DNA of 64,000 nt, from contig JAFEKR010000003.1 in the NCBI GenBank assembly GCA_019022495.1, positions 2,480,001 to 2,544,000 on the forward strand, written 5' to 3'. Made by a program: the position numbers and the translations under genes. The notes beneath the pieces are model-generated. The model was not told the DNA's origin, did not search any database, and was given only the letters and a program-made list of their open reading frames with translations. Below, one piece after another: positions 1-11,862 of the stretch. This stretch comes from Epichloe hybrida. Lineage: Eukaryota; Ascomycota; Sordariomycetes; Hypocreales; Clavicipitaceae. Positions within the stretch are counted from its first letter, which is position 1. Every line of letters starts with the position of its first letter.

Positions 1-1513
1 CATCGAGAAGACTGGACTGGTGAAAAATCTGTCAAGGCGCGTTTCGCGATTAAGGAGAAGAACGTGAATGCCTACATGAGGGGCGAACTGCTCCCTGCCG
101 CCATTTTTGAAAAGGCGCGCAAGGAGGGCAAAAAGTCGGAAAAGGCTATTGCTGAAGATGAGCGACTAGCCTCCGAGATTCAATGGTCCGTCCTCAAAAA
201 GGGTTACAAGCCTGTGTGCCGTTCGTTCTACAATCGGACTGCGTTCCAGCTTCCAGCCGATGCACGAGTACGTATCTCTCTCGACACAGAGCTGACAATG
301 GTTCGCGAGGATAATCTCGACGGCCGCTCTCGATCTGGAGACAATTGGAGACGCATGGACATTGGTATTGATTGGCCTTTCTCACAATTGCCCGCTGAAG
401 ATGTTGTCCGATTTCCTTATGCCATTCTCGAGGTGAAGCTCCAAACACAAATGGGACAAGAATCTCCCGAGTGGGTGCGTCAACTCATCTCATCTCACCT
501 CGTTGAGTCCGTACCCAAGTTTTCCAAGTTCATTCACGGCACAGCGTGCCTGTTCCCGGACAGGATCAATCTCCTGCCCTACTGGATGCCGCAGATGGAC
601 GTTGACATACGCAAACCTGCCTCGCATGACTTTGGCATTCGCCGACCCGGTCTCTCTGGCACAGCCAACACGTCCGATGACGATGAAGAAGATCTGGATT
701 CTGATGACGAAGAAGATCGTCCAGCTCCTCGCGCAGCAACCTCCAATGGCCAATCTAGCGCACGAGCTCTCCCTGCACCGGCAGACACAGAAGGCCAGAC
801 GGTTGATCAACCGACCGGCAACGAAGATTATCCCATTTATGACTCTGACGGTGAATACGACCCCAATTATGAGTTGGAGGAGGCGAGGCGGATCGGAGGC
901 TGGCACTACTACCTCACGCTGTTTGCCACCAAGGGTCGCGCAGCTCGCGACGGAACACTAAATGTGCTGAAGTATCTCATTCCCAAACCTCGCAGCACCG
1001 AGGTCCCTCGTAGCGCTCGACTCCAGATGCTTTTCGGCTCTGGTGCCATTCAGTCAAGGAAGTTCAAAGCGCCCCCAGGCAAGAAGATCTATGTTCCTGT
1101 TCGCGTAGAGCCCAAGGTCTACTTCGCCGCTGAACGAACATTCCTCGGCTGGGTAAGTCAGAGAAAAGACAATTGAGCAAGCTGCCAGCCCCTCTGATTT
1201 CGCGCCGTATTTGCTGACCAGCCACGCGTAGCTCGAATATTCCATTTACATCGGCACGATTGCCACCACACTTCTCAACTTTGGGGATCATCCCACACGC
1301 ACATCGTTCTGGATCTCGGGCATCTTCACACTCCTGGCTATTCTGAGTCTGTGCTACTCTGTCGGTATCTACCTGTATCGAAGCAAGTCGATTCGCGACC
1401 GCAAGGCAGCTCGGTTCTACGACAAGTGGGGACCCAGTGTGCTCTGCGCGTCCTTGTTCGTTGCTGTATTGCTAAACTTTGCTTTCGAGGGAAGAGAGAG
1501 ACGCGTGTGGTGA
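1..1513 (+). CDS. VTC4: Vacuolar transporter chaperone subunit 4-like (polyphosphate polymerase), 5' partial
   Basis: Exons are 1-1152 (open from base 1, so the SPX N-terminus lies outside the window) and 1232-1513. The intron 1153-1231 has a gtaagt donor and an acgcgtag acceptor. The visible protein begins in the VTC catalytic tunnel domain ([15 protein letters not shown]). It contains the conserved YAILEVKLQ strand, whose Glu matches the metal-binding Glu of yeast Vtc4, and VPKFSKF with the tunnel Lys. A long Asp/Glu-rich linker follows, then a DUF202-type membrane domain ([16 protein letters not shown], then three hydrophobic helices) encoded mostly by exon 2. VTC complexes make inorganic polyphosphate from ATP and move it into the vacuole. 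The retained tunnel residues favour the catalytic Vtc4 over the Vtc2/3 accessory subunits, but the paralogue call is from memory. The gene converges on MCM4. Confidence 0.82.
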
Positions 1514-1927
1514 TTAGAAGAGCGAACGGGTTGTACATAAGTCATAAATGCTAATTAGCCAGGTGGGAGTCTCCTTTGGATGACAGCGTCTACTGTAGTA
1601 TTGATCGGCCGGGTAGCTCGTACAATGTATGTAGCGGAGAGGGCATCCATCAATCGAAGCACTAAACTGGTCCTCTTGATTTACTTGGCAAAACCTGGGT
1701 GACGAGCACATTCACACATGATACTACCACCATGAGTACACATTTTTAAAACACAGATTGTGTTCATACACAAGAGATATTTGAACCCAGAACGCCAGGC
1801 CTCGCAAATGATGATGGAGCTCTCCATCCCTTCCCAGACCCCCCCCCCGCCCCCCTTTGCCGAAACTCGTAAACAAAAACTTCTCATGCCGACATTACGA
1901 AAACCCCAGTTTCACCTCTTCCGTTCC
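1514..1927. other. Convergent 3' intergenic region (VTC4-like/MCM4)
   Basis: About 410 bases between two converging genes. It holds a C-rich homopolymer stretch near 1839-1856 and otherwise presumed 3' UTRs. No further gene is seen. Confidence 0.6.
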
Positions 1928-4900
1928 CTACACAACGGCCGTCACTCTCCGTACATTCTTCCGTGCACCCTCGCCTGTCACGGAGATGAGGTTCTCTGTT
2001 TCCAAGCTTCGCATGACTTGGTTGAACTCGGATGATTCGACGGGCATGCTTGCCGCGTCGCTTAGGCGCTTGGCTACGTCGGACCAGCGGACACTGTTTC
2101 CACCGGCAGTCATGTCATCCAGCAGTTTGAGGATGGCATCTCTCAGTTCGTCTCGTCGCTTGCGGTCCGCGGCACTGGTTCCTTCTGTCAGGAGACTCAT
2201 GTCGATGCGGCCTTGTGAGTCGGTGGCGGCGGTCTTGAGAGCGGTCTGGATGAGGCGATTGGCTTCGCGGACGTCGTCCCGGGTGACGACGTCGGAGAGC
2301 CTCATCTTGGCATGGGCCTCGGAGAGACGAATCATGCTTTCGAGCTGTCGTGTCGTGGCGGTGATGCGCTTCTCTGCGGCACGGACGTCTTGGCCGAGAG
2401 CGCGCATGGCAATGTAGCAGCTGACGAGCTCTTCGCCTGCCTCTTTAGTGATGACGGGCTGGATCTGAGACCGGGCGTAGGAGATGTACATCGTGAGGAA
2501 CTCGATTGGCAGGATATCATTGCTTGTGGGGGCATGTTGAGGTTTGTCTTCGAGGTAGAGCGACAGGAGATGCTTCGCCAACCGCTTGTCGGTCTTCTCG
2601 TCGACACGATCGAGGATCAGGTAGACGAGATCGAAACGAGAGAGGAGGGTAGGAGGAAGGTCGATGTTCTGGGGGACAGACAGGTCCGGGTTGTAGCGGC
2701 TGCCGATGGGATTGGCAGAGGCCAGGATACTGGTTCGGGCGTTGAGCGTGGTGATGATGCCCGCCTTGGCCACGGACACGGTCTGCTGCTCCATTACCTC
2801 GTGGAGCACAGAGCGAGTAGAGTCTGACATCTTGTCAAACTCATCAATGCAGCAGACACCGCCGTCTGAGAGAACAAGGGCGCCGGACTCAAGAACAAGT
2901 TGTCTCGTCTCGGGATCGCGCGTCACATACGCTGTGAGACCGACCGCGGATGAGCCTTTGCCGCTGGTGTAGATGCCTCGCGGGGCAATCTTGTGAACGT
3001 ATGCAAGGATCTGCGATTTGGCCGTGGAGGGATCACCGCAAAGCAGCACATTGATATCACCTCTGTACTTGGGGCTACCACCCTTGTGGAATGTCTTATT
3101 GGTACCGCCAAAGAGTTGCAGCAGAATACCCTTTTTGACGTCATCGGCCTCGTAGATTGAAGGGGCGAGAGATCTGGCAAGTAGCTCATAGATGTCATCA
3201 CGAGCCGCGGTCTCTCTGATTTTGACCTCCTCTTCGGGAGTAATGACTCGAGTCTCCTCCAGCTCGTTGCTGCCTTTGTCTGCCTCGTCCTCGCCGGTGA
3301 CGCCGAGTGTGGTCGCGTCGGCACCCATGCGCTTCTTGTCAACTTTTTGAACATGGAGAACATCCACATAGGTTTTGTAAACGCTCTTGATTGCCCGTTG
3401 ACGTGGGTTCACGCGCACTGGACTGACACGGAAAATGCCCGTCAGCTCCACACGATCACCGGCTTTACAGAAGTCGACCAGTTCGTTGTACACACAAACA
3501 GAAACAGAGTGGGGGGTTTGGCCGGGAGGAACTGCGTCAGGTGTCTCCTGCAGCTTGATGACTTGCTTGTCCTCGAAGGAGCATCTGTTGTGAACAATCT
3601 GCATCGAGTTCTTGGAGTTGCAGATCGGGCGAGGGCATTCAGTTGGCTCACGAATCTTGCCACGGTCAAGCCCGACATTAACGGAGTGGTTGCAAACATT
3701 GCAGCGGAAGAAGGCGTCCTTCATATCGGGGATCACAGGAGTTGTTCGAATGACGAGACCCTTGATACAGATCAAGCGGTCCATGTCTAGAAAATAGAGT
3801 CAGTAAAACCAAAAACCTTTTGAGCAGCTTCTGCGGAACACAGAGTAAGATGATGTGTTGGTCCCTTACCAGATGGGTTCAGATCTCTCAAATTCGTGGG
3901 CTTATCGAGACCAAATGGACGAACAACGTAGATGGATGAAGATATCTGGTCCTCCAGTGAGGGTTGATCTTGCGGGGGGCGAGGTGTAGCAGGTTCATCC
4001 GGTCGGTCAGAGCTGGGAAAGCCGGGCTCCGAGCTCTGAGTACTGTTCTGCGTATCTCGTTGGCCCGCGCTGCTTTGTGAGTATCCATTTCTGATCGTTT
4101 CAGCCCGAGCAAGCTCGACCATCATGTCGTGAACAGACTGGTCCATAACAGGGACAATTTCTTGGGGGTAAGCCTGGATCTGATGCCACAGCTTACGTGT
4201 CGGGGGGTAGAGGTCCAGATCAGAGATGTCGAGATAAAGCCTGGTAGTGCCGAGGAGCAACATGTTCTCCAGCGCTTCCCAATACGGCTTGGACTCAGCA
4301 TCCGGAGCTTCACTCACATCTGCATCCGAGAACCCGTCTCGATACATTCTGTACTTTTGAGTGAAATTTCGCAAAAAATCTTTGAATGAAGCGAATGTAT
4401 CGTCAATGGAGACCGTGGTACCCCAGATGAGGCTCTGGCCGTGCCCGCCCAAATGGTCAGCCTCGGACGTATTTGGGTCTCGGTTGGTAAACGACGCAGC
4501 ATCTGATCCAGGAGTCTGGCCCTCTTGGACGACTCTGCCGGTATCGTCCAAGATGATGCGGCGCGGGGCACGAGGCGTACGCATTGCATCTGAATTGATA
4601 TCACCACGTCTATAAGCGGCGGAGCTACCACGATCTGAACCGACAAACAGACCACTGCTTTCACTGCGCAGCTCTGACCGCTGTCCAAGGGATCTACCAG
4701 GACTGGAACTCGGCTCGTAGCGAATCGGTGATGATTCTATATAAAATGAGTCAGTGGTTGTTCGTCCGCCTCGACAGCATCCCAATTTTGTGACTTGGTC
4801 GTGATGACTGACCTCCTGCGAGAGTACCGCTTGCTCTGGGCGTCCTTTGAGGGTCATCCCGCGGCGTCTGCGACTCTGACATTTGTCGCAGAGGGGAGCT

Positions 4901-5146
4901 TGGAGTAGCAGCTTGACCATCTGTGGTCTGGCTATCGGTCATCTGTCTCAACGGGGAAGATACATCTCCATTCGCGCCATCCTCTCGGTCACGGCCAGCG
5001 GCGGGAGACGAGGACCGAAAGAACATTGGGCTCGAAGCGAGCTGTGAAGGGGGGTTGCGAGGGGTGTTTGCCTCGGACTGGCGAGTAGATCGACGAGGTG
5101 TGCCGGACTGCGAGCTACGCTGCCGACGATGAGACGGCGACGACAT
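1928..5146 (-). CDS. MCM4: DNA replication licensing factor MCM4 (MCM2-7 helicase subunit)
   Basis: Exons on the minus strand are 5146-4813, 4736-3870 and 3786-1928 (1,019 aa). Phases fit at both introns, and the second junction rebuilds NPS-D-MDRLICIKG. The roughly 300-residue N-terminus is Ser/Thr-Pro rich with repeated SSPLRQM and PRR blocks, typical of the CDK/DDK-regulated MCM4 tail. Then come the MCM N-domain with a zinc site (CNVC...CPRPIC), an AAA+ core with Walker A GDPSTAKSQ near residue 650, Walker B CCIDEFDKM, an arginine-finger motif SRFDLVYL, and a C-terminal winged-helix region. MCM4 is part of the hexamer loaded at origins in G1 that unwinds DNA in S phase. Its start lies 382 bp from the divergent RET3 gene. 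Yeast Mcm4 is about 930 aa, and the excess here is in the N-terminal tail. Confidence 0.95.
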
Positions 5147-5528
5147 GATGGAGTATTGTTTGCTTTGCGATCAACGTAGGTTGAACCGACAAGAAAGTTG
5201 AATTATCAGGAATGGGTGAATGGGTATGCGTGCATGAAGGGACAGCGCCCAAGCAAGGGAAGCGCGTCACGCGTTAATGAGTTTCTCGAAACACGAAATC
5301 CCAATCTGGTTAGGCGGGCCCAATCGGGGAGGAGGTGCCTTGCTGGAGGACCCCGGGTCATCGGAGTCCGGCCAAAGTATTCAGCCGCAGAAGCAGTTCT
5401 CTCCAATTGTCCCCCGAGCTGGGTCGCCCAGGCACAAGCACAGCTGTCAGTTGCGAGCCAGAGCCAGGCCAACTCGTCCAACGGCGACGTGGGCACACTC
5501 ATATCACTCGCAACAACACCCACCCACA
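5147..5528. promoter_or_regulatory. Divergent promoter region MCM4/RET3
   Basis: 382 bp between the ATGs of two divergently transcribed genes, so it must hold both promoters. It contains acgcgtcacgcgtt-like sequence at about 5264-5276, two ACGCGT-type cores reminiscent of the MluI cell-cycle box (ACGCGT, bound by MBF in yeasts). That would suit an MCM gene. This reading is an inference from sequence only. Confidence 0.45.
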
Positions 5529-6314
5529 ATGTCTCCCAGAATGTCTCTTTTCTCAGTCGAGGCCGTGCTCATCCTTGGGACTGAGGACGGTGCCAGGATC
5601 TTGGCCAAATACTATTCCTCCCCTCATGGCACAGGCGCAGGTAAAATCCAAACACCTGTCATCCTTCCTTGCCTCACAGAGGTGGGAGATAAAGTACCAA
5701 AGATTATAGGAATAACACTGAATCTAATTGATCCAATCTAGGCGGCACAGCATCCAGCAACCCATTTACCGACCTGAAAGCCCAAAAAGCATTCGAAAAG
5801 GGTCTCATTGAAAAGACAGCCAAGCAGACCGGCGATATCATCCTTTACGACAACAGGATCGTTCTGTACAAGCTCGAGTCCGATGTCATGATCTATGTCG
5901 TCGGCAGTCTGGACGAAAACGAAATATTGTTATATAACGCGGTGCTTGCCATTCGCGACTCGCTACACCTGGTCTTCAAGTACGGGCTCTACCTCGTCCC
6001 CCCCCCAACAAAAAAGAAAAAACATAATGCCAGTAATAAGAGTTGACTGACCCGCATCGTTCTTGCGACACAGACAATCCGTCGACAAGCGCACTATTAT
6101 CGAAAACTACGACCTCGTGTCTCTCGCTATCGACGAAATTGTCGACGACGGCATCATCCTCGAGACTGATCCCACGATTATTGTTCAGCGCGTCAGCAGA
6201 GCGCCGACGCAGGACGTCCCTATTGGCCGCATTGATCTTAGCGAACAGGGCGTGAATAATCTTGCACAATTGGGCAAGTCGAAACTCGCAGATTGGTTAC
6301 GGCAGGGCCTCTAA
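5529..6314 (+). CDS. RET3: Coatomer subunit zeta (COPI)
   Basis: Exons are 5529-5640, 5742-5979 and 6074-6314 (196 aa), with all phases consistent. The ATG chosen gives MSPRMSLFSVEAVLIL; the inner Met (MSLFSVEAV) is the start most zeta subunits use, so initiation at either is possible. The protein is a single longin/AP-sigma-like domain with the family signatures TGDIILYDNRIVLYK, GSLDENEILLYN and SVDKRTIIENYDLV. Zeta pairs with gamma-COP in the F-subcomplex of the COPI coat, which buds Golgi-to-ER vesicles. The gene is divergent from MCM4 and converges on SUA5. Confidence 0.93.
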
Positions 6315-6611
6315 AGTGGCGTTGGAGAGCCTGCCTGTATGAAGGGGCTCGGCAAGTCGACAAAAATCGGGAATGGACGACTTCGTAATGGAAAAGGAGG
6401 CGCCTGTTGCTGCTTCTATTTCCCTATTTATTTGACAAGAAGATGAAAAAAAAAAGGCAACGCTTTACTGTTGTTTACTCAGCGCCGCATGAAAGGAAAG
6501 ATTTCATCAAGTCAAAATTTACACCATCCGGGATAGTAGATCGAATTCAGAGAGGACTAGACCCAGGGGAAGGCGGTTTTTTGTCTCTGCTACCTCTAAT
6601 AAAATCTCATT

Positions 6612-7937
6612 CTAAGCTCTAATATCGGATGCCGCCTTGCGAAGGCGATTCATGACCGCAGCTGCAATATCCAGCTCGTCATCAATGCCGTCTACGAAAA
6701 TCATGGCCACCCCTCGTCTATCCAACTCCCGCAAAGCAGAGAACAATCCCCGCGCTATTCGCTTTGTATCTTGGCCCAGGCTGATGTCGAACACCTCTCC
6801 AATGACATCCCCCTCTTGATTCTGCAAATCACCGGCGTATACCTCGTACGACGACTCACCATGGTCGTCATCCCGACCAGCAGACAGATGCAAGTCGTTG
6901 CACTGCAGGCCAGCCGCTGCCCGCCATCTCTTTGTTCGTATGATTCCCACGCGCTTGTGAGAGTTTCCATTCGTCGACTGTGTGTGTGTGTGCCCGTTGG
7001 TAAGTGCCACAGCGGCATCCGCATCCGCCGCGGCAATTCCATCCTTGCCGGCTCGGTAGGTTGATTCGTACAGCACGACCCTCGCTTTCGGGCTATAGTG
7101 CTTGTATTTCATGCCTGGTGCCCGGGGGGCCACATTGCCCTCCTCGCTCTGGTCCTTGTACGCTCGGACGACATCCTCCCAGCCAGGGCAGCTACGAAGA
7201 TCTTCCATTCCTATGCCGCCTGGCCTGAGAACAACGGGCGGATCACAGAGACCGTCTACGACTGTGCTTTCCACGCCCACTTGACACGATGCCCCGTCTA
7301 GGATCATTTCTATCCTGCCATCCAGGTCGTCTTTGACGTGCTGGGCCGTTGTGGGCGACGGTTTCGTGGAAGCATTCGCCGAAGGGGCAGCCAGCGGCAC
7401 GCCGGCAAGTTTGATCAGCGTCAGAGCCAACGGCGACGAAGGCATCCTTACACCGAATGACTTGAGGCCGGCAGTTACTTCGGGTGCCAGCGGAGAGGGA
7501 TCCGGGATCGGCAGCAGTATCATCAGAGGGCCAGGCCAAAACTTCTGGATCAGAGACTTGTAACGGGCGGGTATGACATCGTCACTGCTGCCCTTGTCCC
7601 CCAGCAAGCTCCGCAGCATACGTAAGTCGGACACGTGAACAATGAGCGGGTTGTCTGATGGCCGCCCCTTGGCCTCGTAGATGCCCTTCACCGATCCGCT
7701 CCTCGTGGCATCCGCGCCCAGACCGTAGACTGTCTCTGTGGGGAAGGCAACCGGCGTGTCTTTGGTTCGGAGATGCTCTGCCGCGGGTTGCAAGGCCGCC
7801 ACAGCTTCGTTAGCCTCGGGGTCGATATGCCAGAGTTCTAATCTGTCAAGTGAGCCCTTTGAGTCGTCGAAATGGCCCAACGACGAACCCCCTCGGGGTA
7901 TTGACACCACCCGAGTTTCCATGGCGGGCGGGGTCAT
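6612..7937 (-). CDS. SUA5: Threonylcarbamoyl-AMP synthase (t6A tRNA modification), Sua5/YrdC family
   Basis: Single exon. The first in-frame ATG is at 7937 (MTPPAMETRVV, 441 aa); a second Met lies five codons on. The frame stays open 51 further codons upstream to 8090 but has no ATG there. The N-terminal YrdC domain shows PTETVYGLGADA and KGRPSDNPLIVHV, the Lys/Arg/Ser-Asn signature that binds ATP and bicarbonate. The C-terminal half is the eukaryotic/archaeal Sua5 domain (APGMKYKHYSPKA near its start), ending in a motif-rich FVDGIDDELDIAAAVMNRL. The enzyme makes threonylcarbamoyl-AMP from Thr, bicarbonate and ATP for t6A37 of ANN-decoding tRNAs in cytosol and mitochondria. The upstream extension is Arg/Leu/Ser-rich and resembles a mitochondrial presequence (see findings). 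Confidence 0.93.
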   Translation of the reverse strand: MTPPAMETRVVSIPRGGSSLGHFDDSKGSLDRLELWHIDPEANEAVAALQPAAEHLRTKDTPVAFPTETVYGLGADATRSGSVKGIYEAKGRPSDNPLIVHVSDLRMLRSLLGDKGSSDDVIPARYKSLIQKFWPGPLMILLPIPDPSPLAPEVTAGLKSFGVRMPSSPLALTLIKLAGVPLAAPSANASTKPSPTTAQHVKDDLDGRIEMILDGASCQVGVESTVVDGLCDPPVVLRPGGIGMEDLRSCPGWEDVVRAYKDQSEEGNVAPRAPGMKYKHYSPKARVVLYESTYRAGKDGIAAADADAAVALTNGHTHTQSTNGNSHKRVGIIRTKRWRAAAGLQCNDLHLSAGRDDDHGESSYEVYAGDLQNQEGDVIGEVFDISLGQDTKRIARGLFSALRELDRRGVAMIFVDGIDDELDIAAAVMNRLRKAASDIRA

Positions 7938-8416
7938 GAGACGAGGCGAGCTGGTGAGAAATCGGGCCAACGCCGATATAAGTCGAGCCAACGTGACACG
8001 AAGAATGGGTGGTTTCCAGCTGAGAGCGTCAAAAGGGGCCGGTCTCTGCGAAAGTCGTGGTAAGAACGAGCTTGATCTTATATCTTGCAAAGATCTAGTC
8101 TAGCTGGGTGGGCATCGATTGGCGATTTTTTTTTCATGAGCTGTTAGAAGTAAAGGGTCATTTGGAATCAAGTTGGTAACCATAATTTTCTGATACATTC
8201 TTTTTCTGGGGACCCTCGGATGCGAATGCCGTAATACAGCACCACCATCCACTTTTTTGTACTTTTTTGCAACACCAATCTTCCGAGTCAAGTACCTATT
8301 CTGTCACGCAGAGACGAGCAAAAACATGGTTCGAGACTTCAATCTCGTATGGATCATGATTTTGACGTTTCAAAAAAAAAAAAAATTGGAGCAACGAACG
8401 GATTGAGAAAAAAAAA
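7938..8416. other. SUA5 upstream region to tRNA 3' flank
   Basis: The first part, to about 8090, is the open in-frame upstream extension of SUA5. The rest, to the tRNA gene, is AT-rich promoter-like DNA. It includes an A-run near 8371-8385 and another A-run just 3' of the tRNA, which on the tRNA strand is a T-run and so a likely RNA polymerase III terminator (8408-8416). Confidence 0.5.
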
Positions 8417-8543
8417 TGGACTCGCCGGGAATTGAACCCGGGACCATTCATATGCAACTATTACTGATAGTTCAGAAAAGTCCGAAGACTATCCAAGCTT
8501 TCACAGGTGCGAAACGAAGATCATACCCCTAGACCACAAGCCC
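8417..8543 (-). tRNA. tRNA-Ala(CGC) with intron
   Basis: Read on the minus strand, the 5' acceptor strand GGGCTTG (8543-8537) pairs with CGAGTCC near the 3' end. The discriminator is A at 8417 and the third pair is G3-U70, the classic alanine identity element. The D arm, T arm (CCGGG-TTCAATT-CCCGG) and an anticodon stem TTCGT/ATGAA are present. The anticodon is CGC at 8511-8509. The stem closes only if about 55 nt (8507-8453) are removed one base 3' of the anticodon, the canonical nuclear tRNA intron position. Exact intron ends could shift by a base. A T-run follows on the transcribed strand. Confidence 0.85.
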
Positions 8544-8973
8544 ATTTCCCCGTTCTACAACAGGGGCTCGAGTTGACAAATTGGGAATTATTATTGCCTA
8601 TAACCTGCAAAACATAAGGTCATTATTTTGTCCAAGGTCGCACCCTATAGCATAGCATAATTCAAGTTCCTCGCGATTTATTGACACTGGATAAGTAACG
8701 TTTTCGGATGTCCCACCATCTTCACCCATGATTGGGCCATCATAATAATAATAGCCACCGCAGCGACCGTACAGCGGCTAGGTTTTGACAGCAGCTGTCC
8801 CCTGAATAGTAGTTTCCTCTTGTGACCACTATACGCAGTGTACGACGGCTTTTATTTTTTATTTTTTTACGTTTCATCATTTGTCCAAGCCTTCATATTT
8901 GAACGTCCCCGTCGGGCATAGTTGACTTAGTTCAGTGGTCATCAATTCACGAAATGCTACCGACTACCAAAAC
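8544..8973. other. Intergenic region between tRNA-Ala and COG4 3' end
   Basis: 430 bases of mixed sequence that include the tRNA upstream region and the COG4 3' flank. No coding signal is seen. Confidence 0.5.
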
Positions 8974-11445
8974 TTATCCCCGCACCAGCCCCCTGGCCCT
9001 CTTCATCTCCTCAGTCGTCAACACCCATTCAATGCTACCGTCATCGTCATTCAAGAGCTCCTCCCACTCATCATCCTCCATATTGGCCACCATGAGAAGC
9101 TGTATCACCTTCCCAAACACCTCTCGGACACCATAATCCCCCTTTGATACGATATTCACAATACTTGTGAAGTCCCTCTCTACACGGACTACACCAAATG
9201 GACTCGTCTTGCCAACATAGGTTAGTATCTTCTTCTCCAAGATCTTGGATAAGTACCGCGCAGTCATATCTAAAAGGATGCTGAATGTGCCGGGGGTCAT
9301 GATTCGCGCGATAGATTTCATCAATTGGTCCCAGCCGTGTTCGAATCGCCGGCGAACTTGGTCCAGGAGATCCCCCTCATCCTCGTCATTTTGCTGCGCC
9401 ATTTCACTCAAATCCTCTTCAGTGAGGGCATAATCGGCGTCGCGGAAAGTTTCGCTGATCACGGGCCGTAGGCGGAGCTTGACGACATGGGTGAAGAGGA
9501 CTTGGATACCCTCACTCAGTAGCTCGGTGGATTTGGTAATGAAGCCCGTCTCGAGGGTATGCAACGCATTGGCTACAAAGGCGACGTCCTTCTCGAACGG
9601 AAAATACTCGTGCAACGACCCTTGCAATGTTACGCCATTCGCTTGACCCTCCGCAGCCGTGATGCGACCTCCAATGATCCTTCTCAGGTACTCGTTTGAC
9701 ATGTCCAAGCTGTTGATAAGCACCATGAATTGTATGATTTTATCCGCTGGAGGCAATCCTTCGTGTGCGATGGGCTTCGGATACGACTCGTCTCGCATTT
9801 TGCGTTGAATCATGCCGATAAAATCTGTACTCAGAACTCGGCCCACCGCAGGAATGACGGATGAAACAACATCGCGTTGTGATGTCGATATGGATTTCTG
9901 GACCACGTTGTTGACAATGTACATGACATCATCCACGGCCGTGATTATGAACGGCGGATTCCCCTCGATGGACTTATTCAAGCTCAGAGATAGACCAGTA
10001 GGATATTCATCCAATTGAAAAGCCTTCTCTACAGATCGCCGGAAGAAGAAGGTTGTCATGACGTTGTACGGGGAGGTAAGCTTCGCCGACACCTTGCGAT
10101 AGAGATTTGATTTCACCAGCAATTCTGGCAGAGCCAAAGAAGCATCTTCATCATTTGCATCCTATGCTGTGATTAGAAATCAAGATTCGAGCGTTCAGCT
10201 TGGCGAGACGGTATGATAAAAACTCACCATGCATTTTCCTGACAAAAACCGGGTGTACAAGGCCCATCGACCAAGCATGACAGCAATCTCGCTGAGCAGT
10301 CCATCCACCTCCTTCATATTGACGCCCTCATCCTCGCTTGATCGTGAGTTATTACCTCCTACCGAAGGGGAACTGATTCGGGGTGTACCACTCCTGGGAG
10401 CTTGTGGTAGAAAGCTCTGTACCAGGAATGAAAAGGGATAACTTTTAACGTCGGTAATCTTCCTGTCCACGCCTCTTTCATCGCTCCACGTGTCGAGGAT
10501 AATGCCACCTTGGACATCAGCCTCCATCTGTAGCCGCTCGATTACCCTGACCATCTTTCCGGCACCGTAGTGCCGCTCCACGAGGCCCCCGTGGGAATCT
10601 ACAATTTGCGCAATATGCTCAAACAACTTTGTTAAAGCGTTGGCATAAAAGAAGCCTTCTTTTCCGTTTTGCCCGCTCAAAGAGTCCTTGAATGTAGCGC
10701 GGGCCGTCCCCGCGACCCCTTGGCAGACATAACGCCCATATACATCCAGACCGACATCTGTTCGCCCAATCAAAGGGAATAGCTTGAAGAAGCGTGTGAC
10801 CTTGGTTCCGTCGCCTTCTCCAGCAGCCTTCTCGAACTCGCGCAAGAAGAGAACGCAGAGAGACTCTCTAGCACTTTCCAAGGTCACCCATGGAGGGTCT
10901 GGAACCTCCACACTGGGTACTATACTTGCGGCGAAAGCCCCCTTGGCAATTTCTTCGGGAATCTTGCTTGCTCGCGACAAGTATCCTGCAGCCGCCTCCC
11001 AGTCTTGCGGCGCGCCCATGGAGCCAACCACACCATTGACGCAGGCCTTGAGCTCGGCCACTTGCTCCACGACCCCGAGTGTATCTTCCACGCGGCTCTT
11101 CTCCAAATCAAGCTCCTTCACCCTGCTGCTGAGACTGCCGGCAGTCTCGGCGGCCGAAGAAAGCATGTCATTATTGATGGACCTCGCAGCAATGACCTGC
11201 GCACCGAGGCCGGCACGTAACAAGTCCAATCGGCCGAGACCTCGTGACAAGTCGGGCTGTGAAGCAAAAAGGGAATCGAGCCGGGCCGTGATTGCGGACT
11301 CTCGGTCGTGCAAGGCTCGCAGCGCAGCTCGCAAATCGGCCACGTTGGAGACGTGACTGAGGGGCGACTCGGCTGTTGTTGGCTTTGGGTCCTTGCCATC
11401 GCTCAGGCTCGGGCGATGGGCCACTCCGTTTATGAGGGCAGACAT
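8974..11445 (-). CDS. COG4: Conserved oligomeric Golgi complex subunit 4
   Basis: Exons are 11445-10228 and 10161-8974 (801 aa) with a phase-0 intron (gtgagt...gcatag). The ATG at 11445 gives MSALINGVAHRPS; the two codons before it are open but start from TTG. The N-terminal helical region has a coiled-coil stretch (SSRVKELDLEKSRVEDTLG) followed by the COG4 family core (QDWEAAAGYL, ATFKDSL). The C-terminal half carries PDWV-less E-domain helices ending in TTEEMKRARGLVRG. COG4 is in lobe A of the COG tether for retrograde intra-Golgi vesicles, so it acts at the same organelle as the neighbouring PMR1 pump and RET3. Its length is close to the roughly 785 aa of animal COG4. Confidence 0.9.
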
Positions 11446-11862
11446 TGGCAACGAGGAGATATGGCTGCGAGGCGCATAATAGCTTCCGGGAGCCTTTGTC
11501 GACGATGTTGCTGAAGAGGAAGCTCAGAGCTTGGCAAGTGTTGCAGCTGTCTGGTCCGATGTGGGTTGGAAAGGGCCACAATCCAACCAGAAAACTGCCC
11601 CCACAGTATCGGGAGTGCACGATCACAGTTTCTCTAACATTAAAGCCGTGGGCGGCCGCAATCAGAACAAAACTGCCCTGGTGTGGAAATTGAAGGCCAC
11701 CTGTCTAGTATACATCGACGCCGTTGCTGCGAGTTGCTATGCTATGCTTTGTTGTATATACGTCAGAACTTGAGCCCCTTATGAGCTGACCCTTGCGCGA
11801 GATCGCCGATTCCATGACTTGTCCCAAAAAAAAAATAAAAAAAAATACAAAAATACAAAAAA
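11446..11862. other. COG4 promoter / PMR1 3' region
   Basis: 417 bases upstream of COG4 and downstream of the PMR1 stop. It contains A/T-rich low-complexity sequence (about 11826-11860). No gene is seen. Confidence 0.5.
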
